Counted from the stretch's first letter, positions 36,286 through 45,200 are shown. The stretch is 64,000 bases of DNA from Roseivirga sp. E12 (GCF_017592825.1 NZ_JAGFMD010000001.1:1488001-1552000), one strand, 5' to 3'. Program-made: numbers and translations. Notes: generated from the sequence alone by a model not told the origin.

Positions 36286-37650
36286 ATGATATTTTTTGGA
36301 ATCATTTTATTAATCCTAGGACTCATTACCCTTATTATGAGGCCTATGCTCTCGGAAGAGGATAAATTTACCGAGGACAAAGACGGGCAGCTCAAAAAAA
36401 CCGCATCGAAGGCACCAGCATGGTTATTAATGTTTACCAGACGGGTATCCACGACCATTTTAATCTCTGGACTTACTTTAATCACTTTACCAAATCTGTT
36501 CTTTTGGGCAGAACCAGGTTATCAGTACTTCCTAGTTTACCCAAGTGGTAAAAAGAGTGCGATTATGACAGAGGGTATTAAGTTTAGAGGCTTTGCCAAA
36601 ATAACGCCTTGGCAAAAGTTTATTGACGTAAAAGTTGTAAACCCAGGTGACGACACCGATGAGATCGAAGGGCAGATGGAGCCCATTCCCATACGATTCA
36701 TTGACCAAGTTACCGCCACTACGAAGCTATCAACTCGTTTTCAACTACCTGCGGACAAGGAGTCTTTCATCGAGTTGGCTATCGAGTTCCGTAGCCTACA
36801 AAATCTCGCACAAAACACCTTGATCCCAACAGTGCGCGAGGTAGTCTCTAATACTGGATATATGTTCGCAGCACAAGACTATATCTCAGGTTCAGCATCG
36901 GACTTTAGGGTCTCAATTGAAGAGCAGTTGAAAGACGGTGCATTCAGTGTCGAAAAGACGGAGTATCGCGATACAGTGATCACTGCCATAGAGCAAGGTG
37001 ACCGCGAAATCAAAGAAGTGCAAACGCGATATGAGGTAAACAAGCGTAAAGACGAGAATGGGTTATTCATTAGAATACCTCATGACATCAACGAAAACAA
37101 CATCATCGTAGCACAGGTAATCGTGGATGATGTAGTCCTTGAGCAAGTCTTTAAGCAAAGGCTGGAAGCGCAAAGGGACGAGTCTGCAAAGAGACAGCTT
37201 GAGCAGCAGAAGATTAAAACTGCTAAAGATGCACAAGCAAGGATTATAGCAGAGGGCGAGCGTGACAAAGCAGCTGAGCGAGTAACGCAGGAGAAAGAGC
37301 AAGTAAAGGCCTTGATCTCAATTGAGACAAAGCTAAAGCAAGAGGAGACTAACAAGAAGTTAGCAGCTATTGCACTTGAAACTGAGCGTTTAAAAGCCAC
37401 AGCTCAAAAGGTGAAAGCCGATGCAGAGTCTTACCAAAACGCCAAACTAGTTTCGGCAGGTTTGACCCCACAGCAGCAGGCGGAATTGCAAAAGCAAATT
37501 GCGATTGGCGTAGCCCAGCAGGTTGCTAAAATCAAATTCCCTACCACCATGATTATCTCAGGTGGTGACGATGGAGGAACTCCACTGGAGGCACTCATCG
37601 GGGCGGCCATGACCAAACAATTGACCAGTGCCGGCAAAGGCGGCAACTAA
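36286..37650 (+). CDS. SPFH/band 7 (prohibitin-like) membrane protein
   Basis: A 454-residue protein. Two N-terminal hydrophobic segments (about 1-17 and 44-68) anchor it; an SPFH/band 7 domain spans about 75-270 (FVLP-type strands, QVTATTKLSTRFQLPADKE, VVSNTGYMFAAQDYISG), followed by a long Glu/Lys/Gln-rich coiled coil (about 280-385) and a Gly-rich C-terminus with FPTTMIISGG. Such proteins oligomerise into membrane-microdomain cages and often assist membrane proteases. It is monocistronic with a strong terminator. A 10-bp direct repeat TCGATCAGGA occurs upstream at 36170 and 36246. Confidence 0.88.
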   Translation: MIFFGIILLILGLITLIMRPMLSEEDKFTEDKDGQLKKTASKAPAWLLMFTRRVSTTILISGLTLITLPNLFFWAEPGYQYFLVYPSGKKSAIMTEGIKFRGFAKITPWQKFIDVKVVNPGDDTDEIEGQMEPIPIRFIDQVTATTKLSTRFQLPADKESFIELAIEFRSLQNLAQNTLIPTVREVVSNTGYMFAAQDYISGSASDFRVSIEEQLKDGAFSVEKTEYRDTVITAIEQGDREIKEVQTRYEVNKRKDENGLFIRIPHDINENNIIVAQVIVDDVVLEQVFKQRLEAQRDESAKRQLEQQKIKTAKDAQARIIAEGERDKAAERVTQEKEQVKALISIETKLKQEETNKKLAAIALETERLKATAQKVKADAESYQNAKLVSAGLTPQQQAELQKQIAIGVAQQVAKIKFPTTMIISGGDDGGTPLEALIGAAMTKQLTSAGKGGN

Positions 37651-37653
37651 TAC

Positions 37654-37683
37654 AAAAGGAGAGTTTTTACTCTCCTTTTTTTT
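37654..37683 (+). terminator. Rho-independent terminator of SPFH gene
   Basis: Perfect 11-bp stem AAAAGGAGAGT (37654-37664) with ACTCTCCTTTT (37669-37679), loop TTTT, followed by a T run, 3 bp after the stop. Confidence 0.93.
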
Positions 37684-37719
37684 ATTCAATTTCAATCCAG
37701 AGAAACCCCAATATCACAC

Positions 37720-38154
37720 ATGCCTGAAAGTAAGCTTGTCCTCGAAGTCAACCCAGCTGTAAAAGCCAGGTTCGATAACTACCCTCCTGAGATAAAAGCA
37801 AAAATGGATAAGCTCCGAGAGCTGATCATTGAAGTGGCTGAAGAAACTGAGGGAGTTAGTCACCTAGAGGAAACTCTCAAATGGGGAGAGCCTTCTTACA
37901 TTACAAAAAATGGAAGTACACTGAGGATTGATTGGAAACCAAAAAGCCCAGATCAATACGCCATGTACTTCCAATGTACAAGCCAATTGGTTCCGACTTT
38001 CAGATTCGTTTTTGGAGAGACTTTTAAATATGAAGGCAACCGAGCTGTGGTACTTCCATTAAATGGAGACTTGCCGACCGAAGAAGTAAAGCAATGCATT
38101 GCCACGGTTCTCACCTATCATAAGGTCAAGAAGATGCCGACTTTAGGATTGTGA
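37720..38154 (+). CDS. DUF1801 domain protein
   Basis: A 144-residue protein of the DUF1801/YdhG-like fold. Family hallmarks: FDNYPPEIKAKMDKLRELI (about 14-32), LKWGEPSY (about 54-61) and DQYAMYFQC (about 79-87). Members are small soluble alpha/beta proteins of unknown function, sometimes proposed to bind iron or ligands. It has its own start after the SPFH terminator and ends 3 bp from the convergent gene stop. Confidence 0.85.
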   Translation: MPESKLVLEVNPAVKARFDNYPPEIKAKMDKLRELIIEVAEETEGVSHLEETLKWGEPSYITKNGSTLRIDWKPKSPDQYAMYFQCTSQLVPTFRFVFGETFKYEGNRAVVLPLNGDLPTEEVKQCIATVLTYHKVKKMPTLGL

Positions 38155-38157
38155 GCC

Positions 38158-39078
38158 CTATTCTATCGTCTTGAAGAAGTGACGATAGCCAATCGTTACA
38201 GTCTGCCAACCCCAGCTATTTAGACCTACATTGAAATTTGAGTACAAAGCAATGTGCTTGCTCAGTCGGTATTGGATTTGATTTCTCCAAAAGGAAGGTG
38301 TATCTCTATTCTGAATATAGCCATGGTAGCCTGAAACATCACTCCCAACAAGCCATTTGCCCTTAGTCCATTCTATGCCTACGCCATAAGTGCCCGCATC
38401 GTTCTGAAAGAAATCCGAGCCATTGGGAAGCCCGTTCTTATTGGTCTGCCAAGTATAGAAACCTAGCATACCCTTTATCAAAAGACTACTTTCCTCCGTC
38501 TTAATGATTGTCTTACTGACAGTAGCCTCCCAGAAGAACATGCTGGCATCGGTAAAACGAGCATTGCTGACATTGCCACCAGTTGTAGTTTTGGAATGGG
38601 CTCTGAAAGTAATGTTCGGCATACGCGACTTATCTTCATTGGCAATTCGCAGGATAATTCCGAAGGCCGTATCACCAGTATTCCAACCTATACCACTACG
38701 ACTGCGCATTCTTCGCTCATCGCGAATCTCATCAGTCACTTCCCAGTATTCCCAAGCAATGCTCTGAACGTATAACACGGCCTTATCTTTAGCCAATGGA
38801 ATATTAAATTCAGACCAATTGTTAATCGTCTGGTCGCCTCTTCCATAGCTATATTCAAATGTATTTTCAGACCATAACTCGTTATCTATTTTCCCATTTC
38901 GCAAGACAGGAATTCGCAACGCATTTGGCCCCATGTAGCCCGGAGAAATGCTGACATAGCGATCTCTATCCGTTCCGGCAGCATTAGGATAGTCATGCAA
39001 GGCATCCCACCAGTCGAGGTTTTGACCTGACACCTGATGTGTTAAAAGCACGATTAAAAGTGATAAAACGATCCTCAT
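38158..39078 (-). CDS. Exported hypothetical protein, beta-barrel-like
   Basis: A 306-residue protein starting at the ATG at 39078 (MRIVLSLLIVLLTHQVSGQ), which gives a clean signal peptide of about 19 residues; the frame extends ten codons further upstream without improving it. The mature part is rich in aromatic residues and alternating strands (SIAWEYWEVTDEIRDE, MLGFYTWQTNKNGLPNG, YSNFNVGLNSWGWQTVTIGYRHFF at the end, quoted in part), and ends in Phe-Lys-Thr after an F-rich strand, consistent with an outer-membrane barrel. No family recognised. Convergent with the DUF1801 gene (3 bp). Confidence 0.65.
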   Translation of the reverse strand: MRIVLSLLIVLLTHQVSGQNLDWWDALHDYPNAAGTDRDRYVSISPGYMGPNALRIPVLRNGKIDNELWSENTFEYSYGRGDQTINNWSEFNIPLAKDKAVLYVQSIAWEYWEVTDEIRDERRMRSRSGIGWNTGDTAFGIILRIANEDKSRMPNITFRAHSKTTTGGNVSNARFTDASMFFWEATVSKTIIKTEESSLLIKGMLGFYTWQTNKNGLPNGSDFFQNDAGTYGVGIEWTKGKWLVGSDVSGYHGYIQNRDTPSFWRNQIQYRLSKHIALYSNFNVGLNSWGWQTVTIGYRHFFKTIE

Positions 39079-39298
39079 GGTTGAATTTGAAGCTCGAATG
39101 TAAAACATAGGAGGCTAAAAGCGGAAAAAAATACGGCATAACTCATCACACCCGTGCTTCATTGGTCATTTGACTATCAATTTGATCTAGACATTTTTCC
39201 ATTTGGAAGATATATTCTGCCTGTAGGTATAATCTCTCAAATCACATGTTTACCTAGCTATCTCCTTGACTGTCTTCTCTTTAAACAAACCAAAGATT

Positions 39299-39697
39299 AT
39301 GAAGAAGACGAAAAAAATATCGACACAAAAATTAAGAGTAGTATTCATTGCCATCTTATTGACAACTGTAACTCAAATTGGCGTTATGGCTCAAAATTCA
39401 CAAGAGCAAGGTATTACCGTACCGAAAGACACCATGGAGCTCTATGTAGGAAGCTACGAAATGCAGAAGGACTCTTTTCTGAAGATTGAAATGCAGGAAG
39501 ATGAACTTAAAGCAATCGGTCCCGACAAAACAGTCTATGAGCTAGTACCAATCACTAACAGTCGCTTCTTTTTAAAGGCTTTTGGCGTTGACATCGCTTT
39601 TGTGAAAAATGACGACAACAAAATCACCAAACTCTTAATGATCCGTGAGGATGGCCAACAACTAGAGGCTATCCGCGTGGATAAAGAGGGAAAATAA
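39299..39697 (+). CDS. Secreted hypothetical protein (DUF3471-like fold)
   Basis: A 132-residue exported protein. The ATG at 39299 (MKKTKKISTQKLRV) is preferred because it gives a basic N-region and a signal peptide ending near GVMAQ (about residue 30). The remainder has the pattern ELYVGSYEMQKDSFLKIEMQ, then strands ending LLMIREDGQQLEAIRV, which resembles small beta-sandwich domains appended to beta-lactamase-like or SnoaL-like proteins (compare the C-terminal part of the gene at 61921). Stand-alone here. Function unknown. Ends 16 bp from the convergent hisB. Confidence 0.6.
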   Translation: MKKTKKISTQKLRVVFIAILLTTVTQIGVMAQNSQEQGITVPKDTMELYVGSYEMQKDSFLKIEMQEDELKAIGPDKTVYELVPITNSRFFLKAFGVDIAFVKNDDNKITKLLMIREDGQQLEAIRVDKEGK

Positions 39698-39713
39698 TTT
39701 CGTTTGACCGCGA

Positions 39714-40820
39714 TTACAGCAACCCTTTAGTACTCGGCAGAATATCGAGTTCATCAGGATTGCGCTTGACAGCCATTTTTATTGCCTTAGCAAAGGCTTT
39801 GAAAATGGCTTCAATTTTATGGTGCTCGTTGTCTCCTTCTACCTTTACATTCAGGTTGCACTTTGAAGTATCGGAAAAAGATTTAAAGAAGTGCATAAAC
39901 ATTTCCGTAGGCATATCTCCTACCTTTTCTCGTTTGAAATCAGCTTCCCAAACCAGCCAAGGCCTACCACTGAAGTCGATAGCAACCTGTGCCAGTGCTT
40001 CATCCATTGGCAATAGAAATCCATATCTATTAATTCCTTTCTTATCCCCTATAGCGTCTAGATAAGCTTCGCCTAAAGCCAGAGCAGTATCCTCTATGGT
40101 GTGGTGTTCATCAATATGTAAGTCGCCCTTCACCTTTACAGTGAGATCTGCATTTGAGTGCTTACCCAATTGGTCTAGCATATGATCAAAAAAGCCAAGT
40201 CCAGTATCATTATTACATTGCCCACAGCCATCGAGGTTCAGCTGGATCAGAATATCCGTCTCCTTGGTTACCCTATGAATTTCAGCAGTACGGTCTGGTA
40301 GTTGCAGAAAAGAGAAAATCTGATCCCAATTCGTTGTTGAGAGCGCAGCACGAACGTCAGCCGCATCTGAAATGAAAATGGCTTGAGCGCCTAGGTTTTC
40401 TGCCAATTGAATATCGGTTTTCCGATCTCCTAAGACATAAGAATTAGCCAGATCATAGTCACCTTCCATATACTTTGTCAAAAGCCCTGTCTGTGGCTTT
40501 CGAGTAGGCGCATTATCAGCTTCAAATGTTCTATCTATACAGACCTCATCAAAGACCACACCTTCGCCTTCCAGTGTTTTGAGCATCTTGTTATGTGCTG
40601 GCCAGAAGGTATCTTCTGGAAAGGAGTCTGTTCCCAAACCATCTTGATTTGTGACCATCACTAACTCAAAATCAAGCTGTTCAGCGATTTTCCTAAGGTT
40701 CGAGATTGCTCCAGGCAGGAACTCGAGTTTCTCAAGAGAGTCGATTTGAAAATCTACTGGTGGCTCCACGATTATGGTGCCATCTCTATCTATAAAAAGT
40801 ACTTTTTTCATTGTCTTCAT
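39714..40820 (-). CDS. hisB: Bifunctional histidinol-phosphatase/imidazoleglycerol-phosphate dehydratase
   Basis: A 368-residue fusion catalysing two steps of histidine synthesis. N-terminal HAD phosphatase: FIDRDGTI (about 9-16) and the later GDRKTDIQ. C-terminal dehydratase from about 185: [29 protein letters not shown] and [16 protein letters not shown], with the metal-binding His clusters. The start is at 40820; a second ATG at 40811 (MKKVLFID) is equally possible. It is separated from hisC by 152 bp of repeat-like DNA with two hairpins, so its expression from the his promoter may be reduced or independent. Confidence 0.97.
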   Translation of the reverse strand: MKTMKKVLFIDRDGTIIVEPPVDFQIDSLEKLEFLPGAISNLRKIAEQLDFELVMVTNQDGLGTDSFPEDTFWPAHNKMLKTLEGEGVVFDEVCIDRTFEADNAPTRKPQTGLLTKYMEGDYDLANSYVLGDRKTDIQLAENLGAQAIFISDAADVRAALSTTNWDQIFSFLQLPDRTAEIHRVTKETDILIQLNLDGCGQCNNDTGLGFFDHMLDQLGKHSNADLTVKVKGDLHIDEHHTIEDTALALGEAYLDAIGDKKGINRYGFLLPMDEALAQVAIDFSGRPWLVWEADFKREKVGDMPTEMFMHFFKSFSDTSKCNLNVKVEGDNEHHKIEAIFKAFAKAIKMAVKRNPDELDILPSTKGLL

Positions 40821-40869
40821 TAATTTTCGCCACCCTGCTCCGAACCTTCGGAGTGTTTCAGGGTCTAGT

Positions 40870-40922
40870 CATCGAGATTCTGAAACCTGCCTTTGCCGCA
40901 GGCAGGCAAGTTCAGAATGACG
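40870..40922. repeat. Hairpin repeat with CGTCATTCTGAA end, between hisC and hisB
   Basis: TTCTGAA (40879-40885) and TTCAGAA (40911-40917) flank an inner CTGCCT/AGGCAG pairing, and the right end TTCAGAATGACG is the reverse complement of the start of the element at 45740. This is a short dispersed repeat of a kind common in Bacteroidota intergenic DNA. Confidence 0.6.
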
Positions 40923-40945
40923 TATTTATTCTACACCTAAGTTGT

Positions 40946-40961
40946 CCCCCGCTGGCGGGGG
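40946..40961. other. GC-rich hairpin after hisC
   Basis: CCCCCG (40946-40951) pairs with CGGGGG (40956-40961) around CTGG, 11 bp after the hisC stop. Both this and its surroundings (GGGGGTTAGGGGGTGG) are much more GC-rich than the neighbourhood. It may attenuate read-through into hisB; no T tract is present. Confidence 0.5.
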
Positions 40962-40972
40962 TTAGGGGGTGG

Positions 40973-42019
40973 TCACTTCAGCTTCCTCAAAGCATCAATC
41001 AACACCCTATTCTCTGACTTAGTCCCTACAGTAATTCTGATGCCATCATCACAGAGCACCACACTCGACCTATCTCTTAAAATCACCTGCTGCTCAATCA
41101 GCTTCTTGTAGACCGACTTTGCATTGTTAATTCTTACTAGAAAGAAGTTCGCATCGGTCGGATACACTTCTTCAATAATATCCAAGGCCTCCAATTCGGT
41201 TTTCAGTTCAGCCCTATTTCTTAGGATATCACTCACCATTTCGTCCTTAGAGGCAGCATTTGCCAATGCCTTCAGCACTGTGTCTTGAGTGAGGCCGCTC
41301 AAATTATAAGGCGCCTTAATCTTATTCAGAATGCTCAGGATTTCTTCTGAGCAAAAAGCCATTCCTAAACGCAAAGCGGCCAATCCCCAAGCCTTACTGA
41401 AAGTTTGCAATACGATCAGGTTTGGAAATTCAACCAAACGATCGGCAAAGGAAGCTCTATTGGTAAAATCTATATAGGCTTCATCCACCACAACCAATCC
41501 GTCAAAGCCTTTGATCACCTGCTCAATCTTACCTAAATCCACATCGTTTCCAGAGGGATTATTGGGAGAGCATATAAAGACAATCTTCGTTCGATTATCT
41601 GTAGCATTCAATATACCATTAACATCTAAGTCGAAGCCTTCGGTCATCAAAACCTCTCGGATTTCCACATTATTGATGTCCGCGCTCACCTTGTACATGC
41701 CATAGGTCGGAGGATTAATGATCACATTATCGACACCCGGTTCACAGAAGGCGCGAAACAATAAGTCGATCGGTTCATCTGATCCATTCCCTAGAAAAAT
41801 CTGCTCAGGATTAACACCCTTAATCTCGGCAATTCGAGCTTTCAAGTGTTTTTGATAGGGATCGGGATAGCGATTCCACTTTTCGGCAGTGATCGATCCA
41901 TAAGGGTTTTCATTAGCGTCTAAAAAGACACCTTCACTTCCTTTGTAGTCATCTCGTGCCGATGAATAGGGCACTAAGCTTCTCAGGTGTGGTCTTAAAA
42001 GTTGATTAGGGTCAAACAT
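40973..42019 (-). CDS. hisC: Histidinol-phosphate aminotransferase
   Basis: A 348-residue class I/II PLP aminotransferase. DANENPYG (about 34-41) near the N-terminus, SPNNPSG (about 151-157), VVDEAYIDF and the PLP-binding Lys209 in TFSKAWGLAALRLG identify it as HisC, which converts imidazole-acetol phosphate to histidinol phosphate. Its start overlaps the hisD end by 8 bp. Confidence 0.96.
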   Translation of the reverse strand: MFDPNQLLRPHLRSLVPYSSARDDYKGSEGVFLDANENPYGSITAEKWNRYPDPYQKHLKARIAEIKGVNPEQIFLGNGSDEPIDLLFRAFCEPGVDNVIINPPTYGMYKVSADINNVEIREVLMTEGFDLDVNGILNATDNRTKIVFICSPNNPSGNDVDLGKIEQVIKGFDGLVVVDEAYIDFTNRASFADRLVEFPNLIVLQTFSKAWGLAALRLGMAFCSEEILSILNKIKAPYNLSGLTQDTVLKALANAASKDEMVSDILRNRAELKTELEALDIIEEVYPTDANFFLVRINNAKSVYKKLIEQQVILRDRSSVVLCDDGIRITVGTKSENRVLIDALRKLK

Positions 42020-43301
42020 CGCCCACCTCCTTTAGTCTTAAGGTTACAGCATTTTTATGTGCTTCCAGCTCCTCGGCAGCAGCCATGGTCTCTACCACAG
42101 GCCCCAAGACTTTTAATCCCTCGGGAGTAATTTCCTGATAGGTGATTTTCTTAACAAAGCTGTCCAAAGAAACACCGCTGTACATTTTAGCATAGCCATT
42201 GGTGGGCAGCGTGTGATTGGTACCCGAAGCATAATCTCCGGCTGACTCAGGTGTATAATTTCCTAGGAAAACAGAACCCGCATTTACTATCCTATTGGCA
42301 ATATCCCAGGCCTGATTCACGGAGAGAATCAAGTGCTCAGCACCATATTCATTTAATAAGTCAATGGCATCGGTTCGCTTTGCAAGAACGATGGCCACAC
42401 TATTTGATAGTGCTTTTTGTGCAAACTCAGCTCTTGGCAAGTCCTTGAGTTGTTTATCAAGTTCAGCCTTTACTTCGCCTACAATAGCCTCCGAAGAAGC
42501 GACCAACACTACTTGAGAATCCACTCCATGTTCCGCCTGCGAGAGCAAATCAGCTGCTACGAAGACAGGTACAGCAGATTCATCTGCATAGACCGCCACT
42601 TCGGACGGCCCAGCCGGCATGTCGATAGACACGCCATACTTCATAGCCAATTGCTTTGCAGCTGTCACATATTGGTTTCCCGGACCAAAGATTTTATATA
42701 CTTGAGGAATGGTTTCTGTACCAAAAGTCATGGCAGCCACCGCTTGCGCACCACCTACTTTAAATATCTTGTCAATACCTACCAACTGAGCAGTATAAAG
42801 AATGGCTGGATGCACCTTCCCTTCTTTGTTCGGAGGTGTGCAAAGCACTAACTCACGGCAACCCGCAATCTTAGCCGGTACAGCCAACATTAACACGGTG
42901 GAAAACAAAGGAGCCGTTCCACCTGGGATGTACAAACCCACCTTGTCGATGCCTACTGACTTGCGATAACAGTTGACACCAGGCATGGTTTCCACTTTCA
43001 CAAAATCGTCTTTCTGAGCTTCGTGAAAAGTCTCAATATTCTTTTTGGCCACTGCAATGGCTTGTTTCAAACTAAGATCTACTTGCTCAGTAGCTTCAAT
43101 AACTTCCTGATCAGACACTTGAAGGTCAGTCAGGATCACGCCATCAAACTGCTGAGTGAACTCGCGTAAAGCGGCATCACCCCGAGACTGGACAGCCTCC
43201 ATCACCGGCTTTACCCTCCCCTCGATGGCTTCGAAGTTCATGGTTGGCCTTTCCAAAAGATCGGCCCAAGTGGATCTTGCTGGATTGATTACCGTTTTCA
43301 T
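42012..43301 (-). CDS. hisD: Histidinol dehydrogenase
   Basis: A 429-residue enzyme for the last two oxidations to histidine. Family landmarks: IPGGTAPLFSTVLM (about 124-137), GPGNQYVTAAK (about 206-216), MPAGPSEVAVYAD, the zinc-region AEHGVDSQ, GTNHTLPTNGYAKMYSGVS (about 361-379). It overlaps hisG by 4 bp (ATGA) and hisC by 8 bp, so the three are translationally coupled. Confidence 0.97.
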   Translation of the reverse strand: MKTVINPARSTWADLLERPTMNFEAIEGRVKPVMEAVQSRGDAALREFTQQFDGVILTDLQVSDQEVIEATEQVDLSLKQAIAVAKKNIETFHEAQKDDFVKVETMPGVNCYRKSVGIDKVGLYIPGGTAPLFSTVLMLAVPAKIAGCRELVLCTPPNKEGKVHPAILYTAQLVGIDKIFKVGGAQAVAAMTFGTETIPQVYKIFGPGNQYVTAAKQLAMKYGVSIDMPAGPSEVAVYADESAVPVFVAADLLSQAEHGVDSQVVLVASSEAIVGEVKAELDKQLKDLPRAEFAQKALSNSVAIVLAKRTDAIDLLNEYGAEHLILSVNQAWDIANRIVNAGSVFLGNYTPESAGDYASGTNHTLPTNGYAKMYSGVSLDSFVKKITYQEITPEGLKVLGPVVETMAAAEELEAHKNAVTLRLKEVGDV

Positions 43302-44158
43302 AGAATCATTTTCTCAATTGGTACCACTAGAATTCCTTCGGCACCAGCGCCTCTCAATTCTTCGATAATCTCCCAGAAATCATCTTCCCTGATTACAGTG
43401 TGTACCGAACTCCACCCCTCATCTGCCAAAGGCATAACGGTAGGACTCTTCATACCCGGAAGTATCTTGGTAATTTGATCAATGGCCGAATTAGGCACAT
43501 TCATCAAGATGTATTTGTTATTCTTAGCAGCTTGCACCGCCTCGATTCTGAAGATGAACTTCTCTAAAATGTCTCTCTTGGCTTGGCTCAAATTCTTATT
43601 GGCCAGCATCACTGCTTCCGACTTATAGATGACCTCTACTTCCTTAAGACCATTGCTCATCAGTGTAGAACCTGAACTCACTATGTCGCAGATTCCATAA
43701 GCCAAACCTATGCTTGGAGCGATCTCTACCGAACCACTGATCTCGTTGATTTCGGCATTGACGTTTTGTGATTTTAGGTAATCACCCAAAATTTTCGGGT
43801 AGGAAGTAGCTAAGCTTTTTCCTTCGAAATCCTGCACGCCATTATAAGGTTCGTTTTTATCGATCGCCAAAGACAATCTACATTTCGAGAAGCCAAGGTT
43901 TTTCACCGTGTCGACATCCTTATTTTTCTCTTCGGCCTCGTTGCCACCAACAATGCCTATATCGGCAATACCGTCTTGAACATAGCCTGGAATATCGTCA
44001 TCTCTGAGGAAGAGAAATTCCATTGGAAAGTTGGTAGAAGCGGCCTTTAACTTGCCTGTACCGTTATTAAACTTTATACCACACTCCTTGATAAGCTTCA
44101 AAGAGTCATCGCTCAGGCGACCTTTTTTTTGTACTGCAATGCGTAATGTATTATCCAT
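43298..44158 (-). CDS. hisG: ATP phosphoribosyltransferase, long form
   Basis: A 286-residue first enzyme of histidine synthesis, joining ATP and PRPP. The start LRIAVQKKGRLSDDS, the PRPP loop region EISGSVEIAPSIGLAYGICD (about 135-154) and SSGSTLMSNGL are typical. The C-terminal domain (about 215-286; SPTVMPLADEGWSSVHTVI) is the regulatory HisG_C domain that binds histidine, so this is the hexameric long form that is feedback-inhibited by itself without HisZ. Upstream lies the attenuator and leader peptide. Confidence 0.98.
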   Translation of the reverse strand: MDNTLRIAVQKKGRLSDDSLKLIKECGIKFNNGTGKLKAASTNFPMEFLFLRDDDIPGYVQDGIADIGIVGGNEAEEKNKDVDTVKNLGFSKCRLSLAIDKNEPYNGVQDFEGKSLATSYPKILGDYLKSQNVNAEINEISGSVEIAPSIGLAYGICDIVSSGSTLMSNGLKEVEVIYKSEAVMLANKNLSQAKRDILEKFIFRIEAVQAAKNNKYILMNVPNSAIDQITKILPGMKSPTVMPLADEGWSSVHTVIREDDFWEIIEELRGAGAEGILVVPIEKMIL

Positions 44159-44194
44159 CTGGATGTAAGAACTGTAATTAATAGAAAATGATTT

Positions 44195-44258
44195 AAAAAA
44201 GGGCGGAATTAAGTGACCGCGTAGGCCACATAGGGGTTATACATCTCTAAACGAGATG
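44195..44258 (-). promoter_or_regulatory. Candidate his attenuator (alternative hairpins)
   Basis: Between the leader peptide stop and hisG, three pairings are visible: CATCTC/GAGATG at the leader end (44242-44258); GTGACC/GGCCAC (44213-44229); and GCGG/CCGC (44203-44220) followed on the minus strand by six T. The last two share bases 44217-44218, so they exclude each other, as antiterminator and terminator should. The terminator stem is short, so the exact fold is uncertain. Confidence 0.55.
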
Positions 44259-44312
44259 ATGGAAGCGATGTGCATGAGCTGCGCGAAGGGCGATATATGA
44301 TTTCATTAACAT
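44247..44312 (-). CDS. hisL: his operon leader peptide
   Basis: A 21-codon frame, ATG at 44312, TAG at 44247-44249. The peptide is MLMKSYIALRAAHAHRFHHLV: four His in eight residues (HAHRFHH), as expected for ribosome-stalling attenuation under histidine shortage. A second ATG at 44306 is also possible. The start codon lies 6 nt after the TATCTTTG box, with no room for a ribosome-binding site, so translation would begin at the 5' end of the mRNA. It ends just before the alternative hairpins and 88 bp before hisG. Confidence 0.85.
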   Translation of the reverse strand: MLMKSYIALRAAHAHRFHHLV

Positions 44313-44318
44313 CGGCTG

Positions 44319-44349
44319 CAAAGATAGAGGTCGCCTATAAATGTGCAAG
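44319..44349 (-). promoter_or_regulatory. his operon promoter (Bacteroidota type)
   Basis: Minus strand CTTG (44349-44346), 19-bp spacer, then TATCTTTG (44326-44319): an exact -7 TAnnTTTG box and the preferred spacing to the -33 TTG. Best promoter in the window. Confidence 0.85.
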
Positions 44350-44463
44350 CCCGTCTATCAAAAGATTCAGTCTTATAGAGTAAATTGGTGCTCACAGAAG
44401 TTTTAGTCAACTTCCGTAAACAACCGTGTTAGGCACGTTATTAAATAAAAGAAGATACTGAGA

Positions 44464-45069
44464 ATGAAAATTCAAATTATTTATTGTCACCCAAGTCAGA
44501 AATCCTATACCTACGAAATACTTGAACAAGTAAAATCGACCCTTGTAAAGGAGGAACTAGAATTCGAAGTTTCAGATTTATATGCGATGAATTTTCAAAC
44601 TGATATGAGCGAGGAAGAATATGAACGAGAAGGTTTAGTCAATTTGGATTTATCAATACCTCATGATGTAAAGGAAGAACATCAAAAGATTGAAGCAGCT
44701 GATTGTATAATCTTCATCTATCCAGTTTGGTGGAGTGACTGCCCAGCAAAGTTAAAGGGTTGGTTTGATAGAGTCTATTCCGTTGGATATGCTTATGGTT
44801 ATGACGAACAGGCAGGAACAATTCAACCAATGAAAACAATACCATATGGAGTTGTCATTTGTACTGCAGGCCATCCTAATGAGTTTTTAGATGAAATTGG
44901 AATTGCAGAAAGCATGAGGAATGTAATGATAGACGATAGACTCGGAAAACGATTTACAAAGAAGGAAATGATAATTTTAGGAGGGACATTGAACAAAGAA
45001 GATGTTAGACTCAGACACATAGAAACAGTTAAAGAGGTGGGCGAAAAAATAAAAACATACTGTTCCTAG
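44464..45069 (+). CDS. NAD(P)H-dependent oxidoreductase, flavodoxin-fold (NQO/MdaB type)
   Basis: A 201-residue flavodoxin-like quinone or nitro-compound reductase. Start IQIIYCHPSQKSYT (FMN phosphate loop region), middle ADCIIFIYPVWWSDCPAKLKGWFDRV (about 79-104, quoted in outline) with the P-x-W-W motif, then YGVVICTAGHP. It likely reduces quinones with NAD(P)H as a stress defence. The gene looks more A/T-rich than its neighbours by eye, which might indicate recent transfer. It is divergent from the his leader over 150 bp. Confidence 0.85.
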   Translation: MKIQIIYCHPSQKSYTYEILEQVKSTLVKEELEFEVSDLYAMNFQTDMSEEEYEREGLVNLDLSIPHDVKEEHQKIEAADCIIFIYPVWWSDCPAKLKGWFDRVYSVGYAYGYDEQAGTIQPMKTIPYGVVICTAGHPNEFLDEIGIAESMRNVMIDDRLGKRFTKKEMIILGGTLNKEDVRLRHIETVKEVGEKIKTYCS

Positions 45070-45152
45070 CATTGAGCATTTAAGGATATCCACTTCCTAC
45101 TTTGCAACTACTATTCATCCATAGATAGGGCGAACATGCCAGTTGAGTCATT

Positions 45153-45160
45153 TATATTTG
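45153..45160 (+). promoter_or_regulatory. Candidate -7 box of greB
   Basis: TATATTTG matches TAnnTTTG, 40 bp before the greB ATG. No TTG at 18-20 bp upstream was found. Confidence 0.4.
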
Positions 45161-45200
45161 TACCCGTTATTTTTCTACAGACTGGCAACTAGTCAACACT

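Noticed and set aside
44428-44434. GTTAGGC, matching an integron attC core (GTTRRRY)
   Set aside because: No matching inverse core or attC fold was found around the neighbouring gene; a 7-mer of this looseness is expected by chance.
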